Assembly (NCBI RefSeq): GCF_000001735.4
Contig: NC_003075.7
Span: 17,485,001 to 17,549,000, forward strand
Origin: Arabidopsis thaliana
Lineage: Eukaryota; Streptophyta; Magnoliopsida; Brassicales; Brassicaceae
Reading direction: 5' to 3'
Length of the DNA stretch: 64,000 nt
A program made the translations under genes and the position numbers. Below the pieces are notes generated by a model. It ran no database searches. It had not been told where the DNA came from and worked only from the letters and a program-made list of their open reading frames with translations. Below are positions 1 to 9,819 of the stretch, piece by piece; the first letter of the stretch is position 1; each line of letters begins with the position of its first letter.

Positions 1-1197
1 CTGGACAAATCCAGTCCGGATTTTCCAGAGCTTCAAGAACATGTTCTCCATATCTGTTCAATCACCAAAACATAACCTAAAACATTCAGTTCCAATCCTC
101 ATTTTGCTGAGCAAAGCAAGCTACTCAATTCCCAGTTGATTCTCACAAAAGGAATTACTCAAAAACACAGAAACAAAGAAGGTTGGAGGCTAATGTACCT
201 CATGTATAAACAATCTCCACAGAATTGACCTCGAACAGAATGGTTACACTGGCTGCATTGGGTATGATAACCTAGCGTCTTCTGCCTGTAAAATCCACAG
301 TAACCATTAAACACATTAGCCTCAATCCTAACCGAATCAAACTACATCTTCAGAGATAAAGCCAAGTGTACAAACCTGCACTGGTGGCAACACTTTCCTC
401 TAACAGGGTCATAAATCCGTTTCCCATTTTTGTCACAACCATCAACAAAAAGCTCCCAAGTTCGTTCTGTGTTACCTAACAGTTTCTCATGCTCCTCAGT
501 GTAAATCTCTGGCCTTACGCCTTCTCCTACCCACAAAACAATCTCTTCTTTAGACACTTTACCCTTCTTCAGTTCAGGTTCCTCTGCGTAGGAAACTGGT
601 GTAGCGTTCTTCAATCTAAAGACCACAACAGAGAAGGCAATAAAAATCATTACTTTCTATTAAAAATCCTAGCTTCCTGTTAAACCCTTGATTTTGAACA
701 GAATCCAAAGAACGAAACGAGAACCACAGAGATTGAATACGAAGAGATTACCTCGAGGATCTCCGAGAAACTGGCGGCTCCTGCTTCAATCTGATTATAA
801 AACAGCGAAATGATTTCTCTAAAAACCCTAGATTTCTCTAAAACCCCTAATTTTGGAAGATTGAAGCAATGTGAACAAAATCGAGAGAAGTCAGTGACTG
901 AAAACGAAGAGATTACCTTGAGGATCGTCTAGAGGAGACGGAAAGCTGAATAGGAGATGTTTCTCGACCCGGATTGGCATTAGAGTTACCGTAACGCCTT
1001 TTGGCGGGTCGGATCTCGGATTTGAGTTTGAGAGAGAGATCCATGATTCCGAGATTCTTCATCCTCTGAAGATTCTCCTTGATCCTGTCTTCTCTGCATT
1101 TCTCGTAGATCGAGACGTTTGAGTTTCCTCCTCCGACTGTTGGATTAGGGTTTGTGACGGGAATCGAACATTTCGCTCTCGTTCTCACCACAGGCAT
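1..1197 (-). CDS. CDCA7/R1-type zinc-finger (zf-4CXXC_R1) protein, 5' part
   Basis: Partial gene running off the left edge. Visible exons, in gene order: 917-1197, 752-790, 376-615, 199-285 and 1-53; all joins are GT-AG and in phase. The start is the ATG at 1197; the open frame continues upstream only through a TTG. The N-terminus is basic and low-complexity. The zinc-finger region begins with a GKCCHQCRQKT motif, followed by CSQC, CGDC and a WICP end, which is the arrangement of the CDCA7/CDCA7L (R1, 'monoamine oxidase A repressor') family. Members are nuclear and, in animals and plants, CDCA7 proteins act with HELLS/DDM1-type remodellers in heterochromatin and DNA methylation; assigning that role here is inference. 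The 13-codon second exon repeats the end of exon 1, so the protein has the motif SRRSSRLK twice. Probably At4g37110. The C-terminus is not in the window. Confidence 0.9.
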
Positions 1198-1678
1198 TGT
1201 GAGAGATTGATGAACTGATTTTGGATTCAAAGTTCCAATCTTTCCCTCTTTCTCTCTTTGGATCTCTGGATAAGAAGAAGAAATGAAAGATTTTTTTTTA
1301 ACTTTTTAAGTGAGTGAAGCGGAACAGCAACGGTCTGGTTTTTTTACTCTTTTTAAAATTCAAAACATTTTTCACCTTTTTAGGTAAATGTGCTTAATTT
1401 GCCAACTAATGAAAACGTTGATTGGTTTGTCAAATGGAAATCATATTTATTATCTATCATACATCTGTAAATTTATTTTTCTTAAAGGGCCTTTAGGCTT
1501 TAATAACGGCCCATAAAAAATCCCAAATTGTACTACGAAGAAGAATAAGCCGCCATTCTTTATCTTTCCATTCCTTCCTGGAGATTACGCATTAATATAT
1601 TTAGATCTTAGGTCTTATTAGCTTCTTTATTCGCACTTTTTTTTTTCCTCTACTCGAAGCTTAACGATCGTAACAATC
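1198..1678. promoter_or_regulatory. Shared divergent promoter with site II elements
   Basis: This 481-bp gap separates two head-to-head start codons. It contains an AGGGCC at about 1486-1491 and GGCCCATAAA at 1508-1517, the site II / UP1-type motifs common in housekeeping and growth-linked plant promoters. No convincing TATA box was seen near either start. Bidirectional use is inferred from the geometry. Confidence 0.5.
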
Positions 1679-4123
1679 ATGGCGACGGCTTCAGGTACCA
1701 TGATTCCTTCAATTTCTTCTTCTAATACTTTAACCTAATTCTCGATTTCTCTGTTAATTCCCGTTGATGATTAAGAATCTCGCTTCTGATATCTTCTTCT
1801 TTCTTTAAATCTATATATTAGTAAATTAGGGTTTTTACTAGTTTTGCTATTGGCTAGATTCATTTTGGCTAAATTCTGGCAAAATTGATTTTATTTTTAA
1901 TGTTTGAATGTTGTTCTGATATATGTTTTCTATGGGATCTGCAGTTGCTTTTAAGTCTAGGGAAGATCACAGGAAGAAATTAGAATTAGAGGAAGCTCGT
2001 AAAGCTGGTCTCGCTCCTGCTGAGGTAGACGAAGATGGCAAAGAAATCAATCCTCACATACCTGAGTATATGTCAAAAGCTCCATGGTATCTCAAGTCTG
2101 AACAGCCGGTATATGCGAAAATTCTTCTTTCTCTTGCTTCTCTGCATTGTCTTGGTTGAGAACATTCACACTCATACTCTGTGATTTTTTTTTGTACAGA
2201 GTTTGAAGCATCAAAAAAATTGGAAAATTGAACCCGAACCCAAAAAGATATGGTATGATAGAGGTAAAAAGATCTATCAAGCTGAACAATACCGCAAGGG
2301 AGCGTGTATAAACTGTGGTGCAATGACTCACAGTTCTAAAGCATGTATGGATAGACCTCGTAAGATTGGAGCTAAATACACAAACATGAACATTGCTGCT
2401 GATGAGAAAATCGAGAGTTTTGAACTTGACTATGATGGGAAGAGGGACAGATGGAACGGTTATGATACTTCAACCTACCGTCATGTGGTAGATCGTTATG
2501 ATGCTAAAGAGGAGGCACGAAAGAAGTATCTCAAGGAGCAGCAACTTAAGAAACTAGAGGAGAAGAACAATAATGAAAACGGTGATGATGCAACCAGTGA
2601 TGGGGAGGAAGACCTTGACGACTTGAGGGTCGATGAAGCTAAGGTTGATGAGAGTAGGCAAATGGATTTTGCAAAGGTTGAGAAACGTGTTCGAACAACT
2701 GGTGGTGGTAGCACAGGAACTGTTAGGTATGGACTACTCTTCATCAAACATGATAACATAAGTTTAAATTGGTGTTTCTACTTGATGCACTAATGGTGTT
2801 ACCTTTTCTTAATTTCAGGAATCTGCGTATCAGAGAAGACACTGCTAAATACCTGTTGAATCTTGATGTAAACTCAGCTCATTATGACCCTAAAACTCGG
2901 TCCATGCGTGAAGATCCACTTCCAGATGCAGATCCAAATGAAAAATTCTATTTGGTTAGTTTGTGATCATCGTGAATCATGTAGTTGTATCTTATATTTT
3001 GATGATATGAGAATACTAACTTTTTTTTTCTTCTTATCATCTATCCAGGGAGATAATCAATATAGAAACAGTGGCCAAGCTCTGGAGTTCAAACAGATAA
3101 ACATCCATTCATGTGAAGCATTTGACAAGGGACATGACATGCATATGCAAGCGGCTCCATCCCAAGCTGAATTGCTCTATAAGAACTTTAAAGTTGCAAA
3201 GGAAAAACTGAAAACTCAGACAAAGGACACCATTATGGAAAAGTATGGGAATGCAGCTACAGAAGGTGAAATTCCGATGGAGCTTTTGCTTGGCCAAAGT
3301 GAAAGACAAATTGAGTATGACAGGGCAGGGAGGATTATGAAGGGACAGGTATAGTTTTTGATGGTTCTTTCTTGAGTCGAGTGATAGCTGTTGCGATATG
3401 AACAGCTTGAGATAAGTTTGCTTAATACGTGTTGTTTATTGTGTACAGGAGGTGATAATTCCAAAGAGCAAATATGAAGAAGATGTTCATGCTAACAATC
3501 ACACAAGTGTTTGGGGATCATGGTGGAAAGATCACCAATGGGGATATAAATGTTGCCAGCAGACAATTCGCAACAGCTATTGCACAGGTTCTGCTGGAAT
3601 TGAAGCTGCAGAGGCGTCCATTGATCTGATGAAGGCTAATATTGCTCGCAAAGAAGCTTCTAAAGGTTTGTGTTGTTGACTCTGTTTGTTCTTCTAGTCT
3701 CTTATTTGTTCTCATTGTATTGTAACATTTCGGAATATGTTTTGTAACATTGGTTTGTATTTTGGTGATCAGAGAGTCCGAAGAAGGTTGAAGAGAAGAA
3801 AATGGCGACATGGGGAACTGATATTCCTGAAGATTTGGAATTGAACGAGGAGGCACTTGCAAATGCTCTTAAAAAGGTAAGAAAGACGCCACAGTTTCAG
3901 TTCATATTTTCTCTTGCCAAGACTCTTGTTTCTCTGCCCTGCAAGGTTTATCTGACGTGTTGTTGTTTGTGTGCAGGAGGATCTAAGTAGGAGGGAAGAA
4001 AAAGATGAGAGGAAACGCAAATACAATGTCAATTACACCAACGATGTGACCTCCGAGGAGATGGAAGCTTACAGAATGAAGAGAGTTCACCACGAGGACC
4101 CAATGAGAAATTTCCCCGGCTGA
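1679..4123 (+). CDS. SMP2: SLU7-type pre-mRNA splicing factor SMP2
   Basis: Eight exons: 1679-1694, 1945-2108, 2200-2726, 2819-2954, 3049-3348, 3449-3665, 3773-3876, 3977-4123, coding for 536 residues. The first exon encodes only MATAS plus one base. The protein has a CCHC zinc knuckle, [14 protein letters not shown] (C-x2-C-x4-H-x4-C), then conserved SLU7 blocks such as [16 protein letters not shown] and [11 protein letters not shown], and a charged C-terminus. SLU7 proteins act at the second catalytic step of splicing in 3' splice-site choice and work in the nucleus. Arabidopsis has two close copies, SMP1 and SMP2 (swellmap); the position next to the NUP58 and MES genes points to SMP2 (At4g37120). 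No frame problems seen. Confidence 0.95.
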
Positions 4124-4566
4124 TAAATGTCTTTTCCCTTTCACCATATTAAGCTGAAGAAACCTTGTTTTTAAGTTTCATGTCTTTAAATAAGACCCTT
4201 GTTATTCATGTCATTATTTGTTACTGTCTTCATGTCCACCCAAAGATTCATTATATAACGTATGAAACTAGAATAAATTTTCTTAGCCAAATCAAATTAA
4301 CCATGTTGTATATAAACCACGACCAAGCTTTATATGAATTTTGGTCCAATCAAACCGAAATCCTTTATTAAGACAAAACTGATAATGTATTGTTTGCAAA
4401 AGAGCCCTCCAAATTTGTTAAAATGTGAAAGAAAGCTAATTAAATATCAATTTATCTGTGTTTAAAGTTTTAACGAGAGGGGGCTTTTGAATTTTTTTGC
4501 TCAACTTCCAAATCGTCGCCGGCGATAGAAACCCTAGATTTGATTCTCCGTCGGTTATATCCAGCA

Positions 4567-6773
4567 ATGTCGTTTTTTCCCCCACAGCAACAACAGACGC
4601 CTCAGCCGCTGTTTCAAACTCAGCAAACGTCGTTGTTTCAGCCGCAGCAAACCAATTCCATCTTCTCGCAATCGCAGCCGCAGCAAACCAATTCCATCTT
4701 CTCGCAATCGCAACCACAGCAAACCAATTCCATCTTCTCGCAACCGCAGCAACAACAGCAAACGTCGTTGTTTCAGCCGCAACAGTTCCAGCAGCAGCAG
4801 CAACAGCTAAATCAGCAACAGCAGCAGCAAGTACAACAACAGTTGTATTTGTTCACCAACGATAAAGCTCCGGCGAATTACAGTACTAAGTGGGCCGATC
4901 TTCATCCCGATTCTCAGAAACTCTTGCTTCAGATTGAGTATGCTTTTACTTAAACGCCTAAATTCGTTTCCTTTTTCTCCATAGGCTTTGCTTTAGTGCT
5001 TACTGTTATTTTGTTGAATTGTTCTTGTTCAGATTTTGAAATCTTAAAGAATCAATAAATTTAGAATCTTTTTGATGCCGTTGATGGTTATTGATTCTTT
5101 GTGTTATCTGTAGAGAGAAGATATTGGAGCATAGAAGTGAAAGTCAGAGATTAGATCAGTGTAGTCGACTTTATGATTCTTCTGTATCCAGTGAAGGGTT
5201 TGAGTTTGATGCTAGCCGCATTGTTCAGGTTTGTGGAGTATATCGTTTTATTGTTTCCTAGAGGAATGTTCTGGTTAGCTCAAGTTTGTATAAAGAGCTT
5301 TGTTTGTTAACTTGTGTAGGAGCTTGGTGGAATTAATACTGCCATGGACCGACAAAAAGCTGTTTTGCATGAGCTTATGATTGTTGCCAAAGATATGCTG
5401 CGTAATGCGGAGATTGCAGTTCGGTCTTTTATGATGCTACAGCCAAGATTTCCTCATTGGAAACAAGGAGGAGGAGTTGTTAGTGTTGGTTCTCAACCAT
5501 CTCAGGGGCAAGGAACTAATCCAGCTCCAGCTTCTTCTGGTCAACAACAAGCTGTTACTACAACAGTTCAAGTTTCTGATTTTTACCGTGGGATTCCGAA
5601 GAAACCAACAGCTTTTCTACTGCAGACAGTTGTAAGGTTTGAGAAGTATCTTAACGAGTGTCGTCAATGGGTTGAAGAGCTGGAGCAATTGCTCGCCTTG
5701 GATTCTGACAAGTATAGTCGACATGCTTCTCTTTTAGAATCTCTTCCGAAAGTCATGTCTAATGTTCATGACTTCTTTGTTCATGTGGCTGCTAAGGTAT
5801 ACCGCATAATGATTCTTTCTACTAGCATTCAATGTGGAAACCCTTTTTGAACTCTGTGTAACCTTATATTGGTTTCAATTTGTTTTGTTCAGGTAGAGAG
5901 TATTCACCAATATATTGAATCAATGAGAACATCGTATCTTGCTGACCAGCGCCGAAGAGGAGAATGCCATGATCCGTTTCTTGAGGCTGATCGAAGGGAG
6001 ACAGCAAAGCAGGAAGCAGCTGCTAAAAGGGTCCACCCAACTCTGCATCTTCCTGCTTCTACTACAAGTACACAACCCTCAACACAGGTTGCTGGGTTGA
6101 TTGCCAGCTCAGCTACTCCTGGGGGTTCAAATCCTCCACAGACATCTGTTCCAACATCAAACCCTTCTTCAGGAGCTGGTTTTTCGTTTCTCAACACACC
6201 TGCTTCTGGACCTTCGTCTTCTCTCTTTGCTACACCATCTTCTACTGCTCCTACCTCGTCTTTGTTTGGACCATCCCCGACTCCCACACAGACGCCACTT
6301 TTTGGGTCTTCCCCGGCTTCTACATTTGGTTCTACTCAATCTTTGTTTGGCCAGACAACTCCATCACTTACTATGCCTTCACAGTTTGGAGGTACATATT
6401 CATTGTCTGTTTCCCTAATTCTCATTTGATATAGGTAGAGTTGATATCAGGATTTGTTCTTGGCGCAATCTTGAGTTCTGCTATTTGTTAATTTGTTCTT
6501 GTCATAATTAAGTTCTGTTATATGTGACCCCTTAGGTGCTACACCAGGATCAGGAGCCAGCTTTGGTTCTATGACAGTAAGTACCTTTTTCGGTTTAAAA
6601 CTCTCATTTTCATCAGATATATTTTGGTAGATCATTACGCCCCAATCTAACAATTGCATTCAATGCGTGCATCCTTCAGTTATGTCCTTGGAATATTGTC
6701 TAAACCTGAACTTCTTTTTTCTCTCCCATTGCAGAAATCTTCAAGGCCAAAATCTCGAACTACACGCCGTTAG
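4567..6773 (+). CDS. NUP58: FG-repeat nucleoporin NUP58
   Basis: Six exons: 4567-4937, 5114-5228, 5320-5796, 5893-6391, 6536-6576, 6735-6773; 513 residues. The start is the ATG in GCAATGTCG; the open frame extends upstream only without an ATG. The N-terminus is a Gln-rich stretch with repeated QTNSIFSQSQPQ units and QTSLFQPQ, then an alpha-helical middle (e.g. YLNECRQWVEELEQLL) as in the Nup54-58-62 coiled-coil core. The C-terminal part is Ser/Thr/Pro-rich with SLFG, PLFG, STFG and SLFGQ motifs, ending in the basic tail KSSRPKSRTTRR. It fits NUP58 of the central channel subcomplex, once labelled hydroxyproline-rich glycoprotein (At4g37130). FG motifs bind transport receptors. A telomere-like AAACCCTAGA lies just upstream of the start. 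Confidence 0.92.
4645..4752 (+). repeat. Three tandem 36-bp coding repeats in NUP58
   Basis: Three consecutive units at about 4645-4680, 4681-4716 and 4717-4752 differ by only a few bases and encode QTNSIFSQSQPQ-type units. The near identity at DNA level suggests recent unit duplication and possible copy-number variation. Confidence 0.85.
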
Positions 6774-7114
6774 ACATGGGATATCTCAAGTTTCATCCCT
6801 CAGCCTGTCAAGTGTCATCCCTCAGCCTGCAACATCGCATCGTGTACATGGCTTGAGTTCATCGTCTTCAGTTGGTGAAGTCGACTTCGGTGCAAGTTCG
6901 AAGCAGATCCGTATTCTCTTATGCACCAGTTTGTATTTGTGGCGTTATTCATTGAATTGATGATTGAATGTTCTTAAAAGCACTATCTTATTATCTCATC
7001 TTGACCCTTGACAAAAAAAAAAAAAAAAAAAAAAAAAATTATCTCATCTTGACAATGCTATTGTTGTAGAAATGAGTGTTTTTTTTACAGGAATCTTATT
7101 CATATAAAAAATAG
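6774..7114. other. Convergent intergenic region between NUP58 and the MES20 remnant
   Basis: Holds the 3' untranslated region of NUP58 and then a 26-base A run (7013-7038) flanked by a direct repeat. No gene is visible here. In particular, the third exon expected for the neighbouring methylesterase copy is absent. Confidence 0.6.
6991..7053. repeat. Poly(A) micro-insertion with flanking direct repeat
   Basis: TTATCTCATCTTGAC occurs at 6991-7005 and again at 7039-7053. Between the copies are only CCTTGAC and 26 A residues (7006-7038). A 15-bp duplication around a short tag and poly(A) is the footprint of target-primed retroposition of an almost fully 5'-truncated element, though break-repair duplication with filler is also possible. 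Confidence 0.75.
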
Positions 7115-7728
7115 TCACCCCGATGAAACATCTTTGCCTATCATGGTAGTTGAAAGCTGAAGTTTGCTACTACTAATTCTTCGACTGGAGAAAGTTGATA
7201 CATCTTCTTGGCTAAGTACACTAGTTCCAAGAAGAATAGTGGTTAGAGGACGATCATGTGTCCCATATGTCTCAAACTCCACAACGCTCCCACGAAACTG
7301 CCATTAAACTCGCAAGTCAGAATCTTAATTGGATAATCCGTGTAATAGCCAAATAATCAGTTTTTGATGTACCTTTTCGAAAACATAAAAAGGTGTGGAT
7401 TCGTTGTATCAGGCATGAAAGAGGTTATGAAGACAGCAACAGAGATCTTACTAGGAAACATGTCAGCTGCAAGACCAACTGATATCCCTCCGAGGCTATG
7501 TGCAACGAGGATAACCTTATCCTCTGAACCAAACGACTCGAGAACTTCAAGCAACGGCTTAGCGTAATCCGCCAAAGTCTGAATCTCTTCCACTTTGCTC
7601 ATGTTCACACCAGAAGCCGTAAGATCAACAACGGTTACACGGTGGCCTGAAGCTTCCAGCACCGGTTTGACCTTGTACCAGCACCATGCGCCGTGGCAAC
7701 CGCCGTGAACAAGAACATAATGTTTCAT
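7115..7728 (-). pseudogene. MES20: Decayed methylesterase, MES20 remnant
   Basis: Tandem paralogue of the MES9 gene that follows. Exon 1 (7373-7728) starts at the [10 protein letters not shown] methionine, keeps the oxyanion-hole HGG and the nucleophile elbow VAHSLGG, and closely matches MES9. Near its 3' end a 2-bp insertion (TG, 7394-7397 on the + strand) shifts the frame just before the conserved FEK splice junction. Exon 2 (7115-7297) aligns as [18 protein letters not shown] but lacks about seven residues found in MES9, and a second shift is needed to reach the conserved KMYQLSPVEE block. The final exon with the catalytic Asp and His is missing; NUP58 3' sequence follows instead. It cannot encode a complete alpha/beta-hydrolase. 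The A. thaliana locus is described as a putative inactive methylesterase, which agrees. Confidence 0.82.
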
Positions 7729-7984
7729 GTTCTCTTTCTCAATTGATTGATATTTGTCTTTTTGCTTTCTTCTAATGTTGTGGTTGTTTTGTTGTTTTTC
7801 ATTTATGGTGAGACAGTTTCTCATTGAACTGTCAGTGTCACTCTCCAATTATTTTGGACCATTAGATATTACCTCGTGCGTAAATTCTATTGTTGTCTTT
7901 TTTTTTTTCCACATATTTTGTGAACAGAACAATAAAAAAACTTATTCCCATGAAAATTATTGATATTGTCATAGATATTCTTGC

Positions 7985-9057
7985 TTAGGGATATTTATCA
8001 GCAATCTTTAGAAGACGATCACAGAGTTCATGAGGCTTGGAAAACATAGGCATATGATCTGCATCTTTGATCTCCATCACTTCTTTAACCGGAGAGTTCT
8101 CAATCATCCATCGTTGGAAATCTACACGTATACCTTTATCTTCTCCGCATACGATATACACACGACTAATCGATCCATATCCTTGTGCCGTTAAGCTTTT
8201 AGTCCCCGTCAGATTACTAGTAATAGCCGGTGTGACTCTCATCAACATTTTGGCCAATTCATAATCCTAACAATCAGCAAAACAAACAATTCATCAAAAA
8301 CAAAGTCCCCAATTAGGTTTTGTAAGAAACAGAGCATTTTCTTGAGTCTTACTTCGATAGGAGAAAGTAGATACATATTCTTCAAGTAGTTAGGTCCAAG
8401 AAAAGCAGTCTTTAGTGGATGGTCATCTGTTCCATAGCTCCCTAACTCGAAGTCCATACGTTCTTCTTCTGTAATGCTTCCGAGAAACTGCGTTTTCAAT
8501 CACATCTTAAAGATCAAAATGACTCAGAATTAAAAACAATATTGTATCATACGTCTCCTTATGATCTTTGATTTCATGTACAAAACCAAAAACATGAGGT
8601 AAATAACTTAAAAAAGACTCTCAAAATTCGTTTTTGATCAACACATTTCAAATTAATCATCATGTTTATAACTAAGGAAAGGAACCCTAATAACTTGATG
8701 TACCTTTTCGAACACGTAAGAAGGTGGATTCGTTGTGTCGGGCATAAAAGAAGTAACGAAGACAGCAACAGAGATTTTACTAGGAAACATGTCGGCTGCA
8801 AGAGCAGCCGGTATTCCACCGAGGCTATGCGCGACGAGGACTACTTTATCATCCGAGCCAAAAGACTCAAGAACCTCAAGCAACGGCTTAGCGAAATCCT
8901 CCAAAGTCTGAATATCTTCTACTCTGCTCATGTTCACACCATGCGCCGTAAGATCAAAAACCGTGACACGGTGGCCGGAATGTTCAAGCATCGGCTTCAC
9001 CTTGTACCAACACCACGCACCGTGGCAGCCTCCGTGAACTAGCACATAATGCTTCAT
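7985..9057 (-). CDS. MES9: Methylesterase MES9 (alpha/beta hydrolase)
   Basis: Three exons in gene order: 8704-9057, 8353-8487, 7985-8266; 118 + 45 + 93 codons, 256 residues, normal for the MES family. It begins [19 protein letters not shown], typical of the salicylic acid-binding protein 2 / hydroxynitrile lyase group. Catalytic triad candidates are Ser78 (VAHSLGG), Asp206 (CGEDKG) and His234 (DADHMPMFS). MES enzymes hydrolyse the methyl esters of salicylate, indole-3-acetate and jasmonate; MES9 is reported to accept several of these. It is probably cytosolic as no signal peptide is seen. The adjacent MES20 remnant shows this arose from a local tandem duplication. Intact, with all splice sites canonical. 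Confidence 0.95.
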
Positions 9058-9819
9058 CCTCTCCGTTTCTTCTTTCGTGAGTGTTTTGCCTTTTTTTGGT
9101 ATGTGATGTGGCTAAAGTGACGATATGATGATTTATTATAATGGTGAGGGGGTCTCCACGTTATCGCTTTGAAATCTCACAATCGATATCAGTCAACTAC
9201 TCTGTTTTGTGGCGATAATCTTGAGGTGGATCTCTCTCTCCATTATATCTATTTTTAGAATTTTCAATGATACATTTTCTTTTACCGACAAAACGTTTTT
9301 CTCAAATGTGAAAATGAGAAAGATATCAATGATTAATGAAATATTAAAGATTATTGTCCACTGAAGTGGGTGATTTGATTGATGAGATTGGGAAAATAAC
9401 TTGAGATAAAGATAAAGATTTTAATATTATATTTTCAAATAAATTTCTATGGTTTGAATTACACACATAAAAATCTATGACATTTTGCAAAATTATTTGA
9501 AAAAGCATATTGATAAGTGATGACTGCTTAGGATTGGTTTCAATTCATTTACATAAAATTTTATGTCAAACTGACAATTCTAGTATCCAAATTTTGGTTT
9601 CCAATTCTGCTTTAGATACATGAACACAATCTGAATTTAAGAGAGCAAAAAAAAAAAAACAGAATCAAATCATAAGACAAAAGAAAGTTTTTTCCTTCAT
9701 TTTTATTTTGTCTCTTTATTGAAAAATCAATTAGCTTTCCGTTTGGACTACGTTTGTATTTTTTGTTCCACTCCACGTAATTGTGACCTAATTCAGTAGA
9801 AAAGATAACAATGATAAAT
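9058..9819. other. Intergenic region between MES9 and the SKS15 3' end
   Basis: AT-rich DNA holding the MES9 promoter and the 3' flank of the next gene. No ORF with family features, no RNA gene and no clear repeat was seen. Confidence 0.5.

Noticed and set aside
1198..1230. N-terminal extension of the CDCA7-like protein
   Set aside because: The in-frame codon at 1230 is TTG; the first ATG is at 1197 and gives the family-typical short basic start.
6667..6960. 97-codon frame over the last exon and 3' flank of NUP58
   Set aside because: It is a shadow frame: the NUP58 frame ends at 6773 with a basic tail and correct splice phase, and this frame has no family features.
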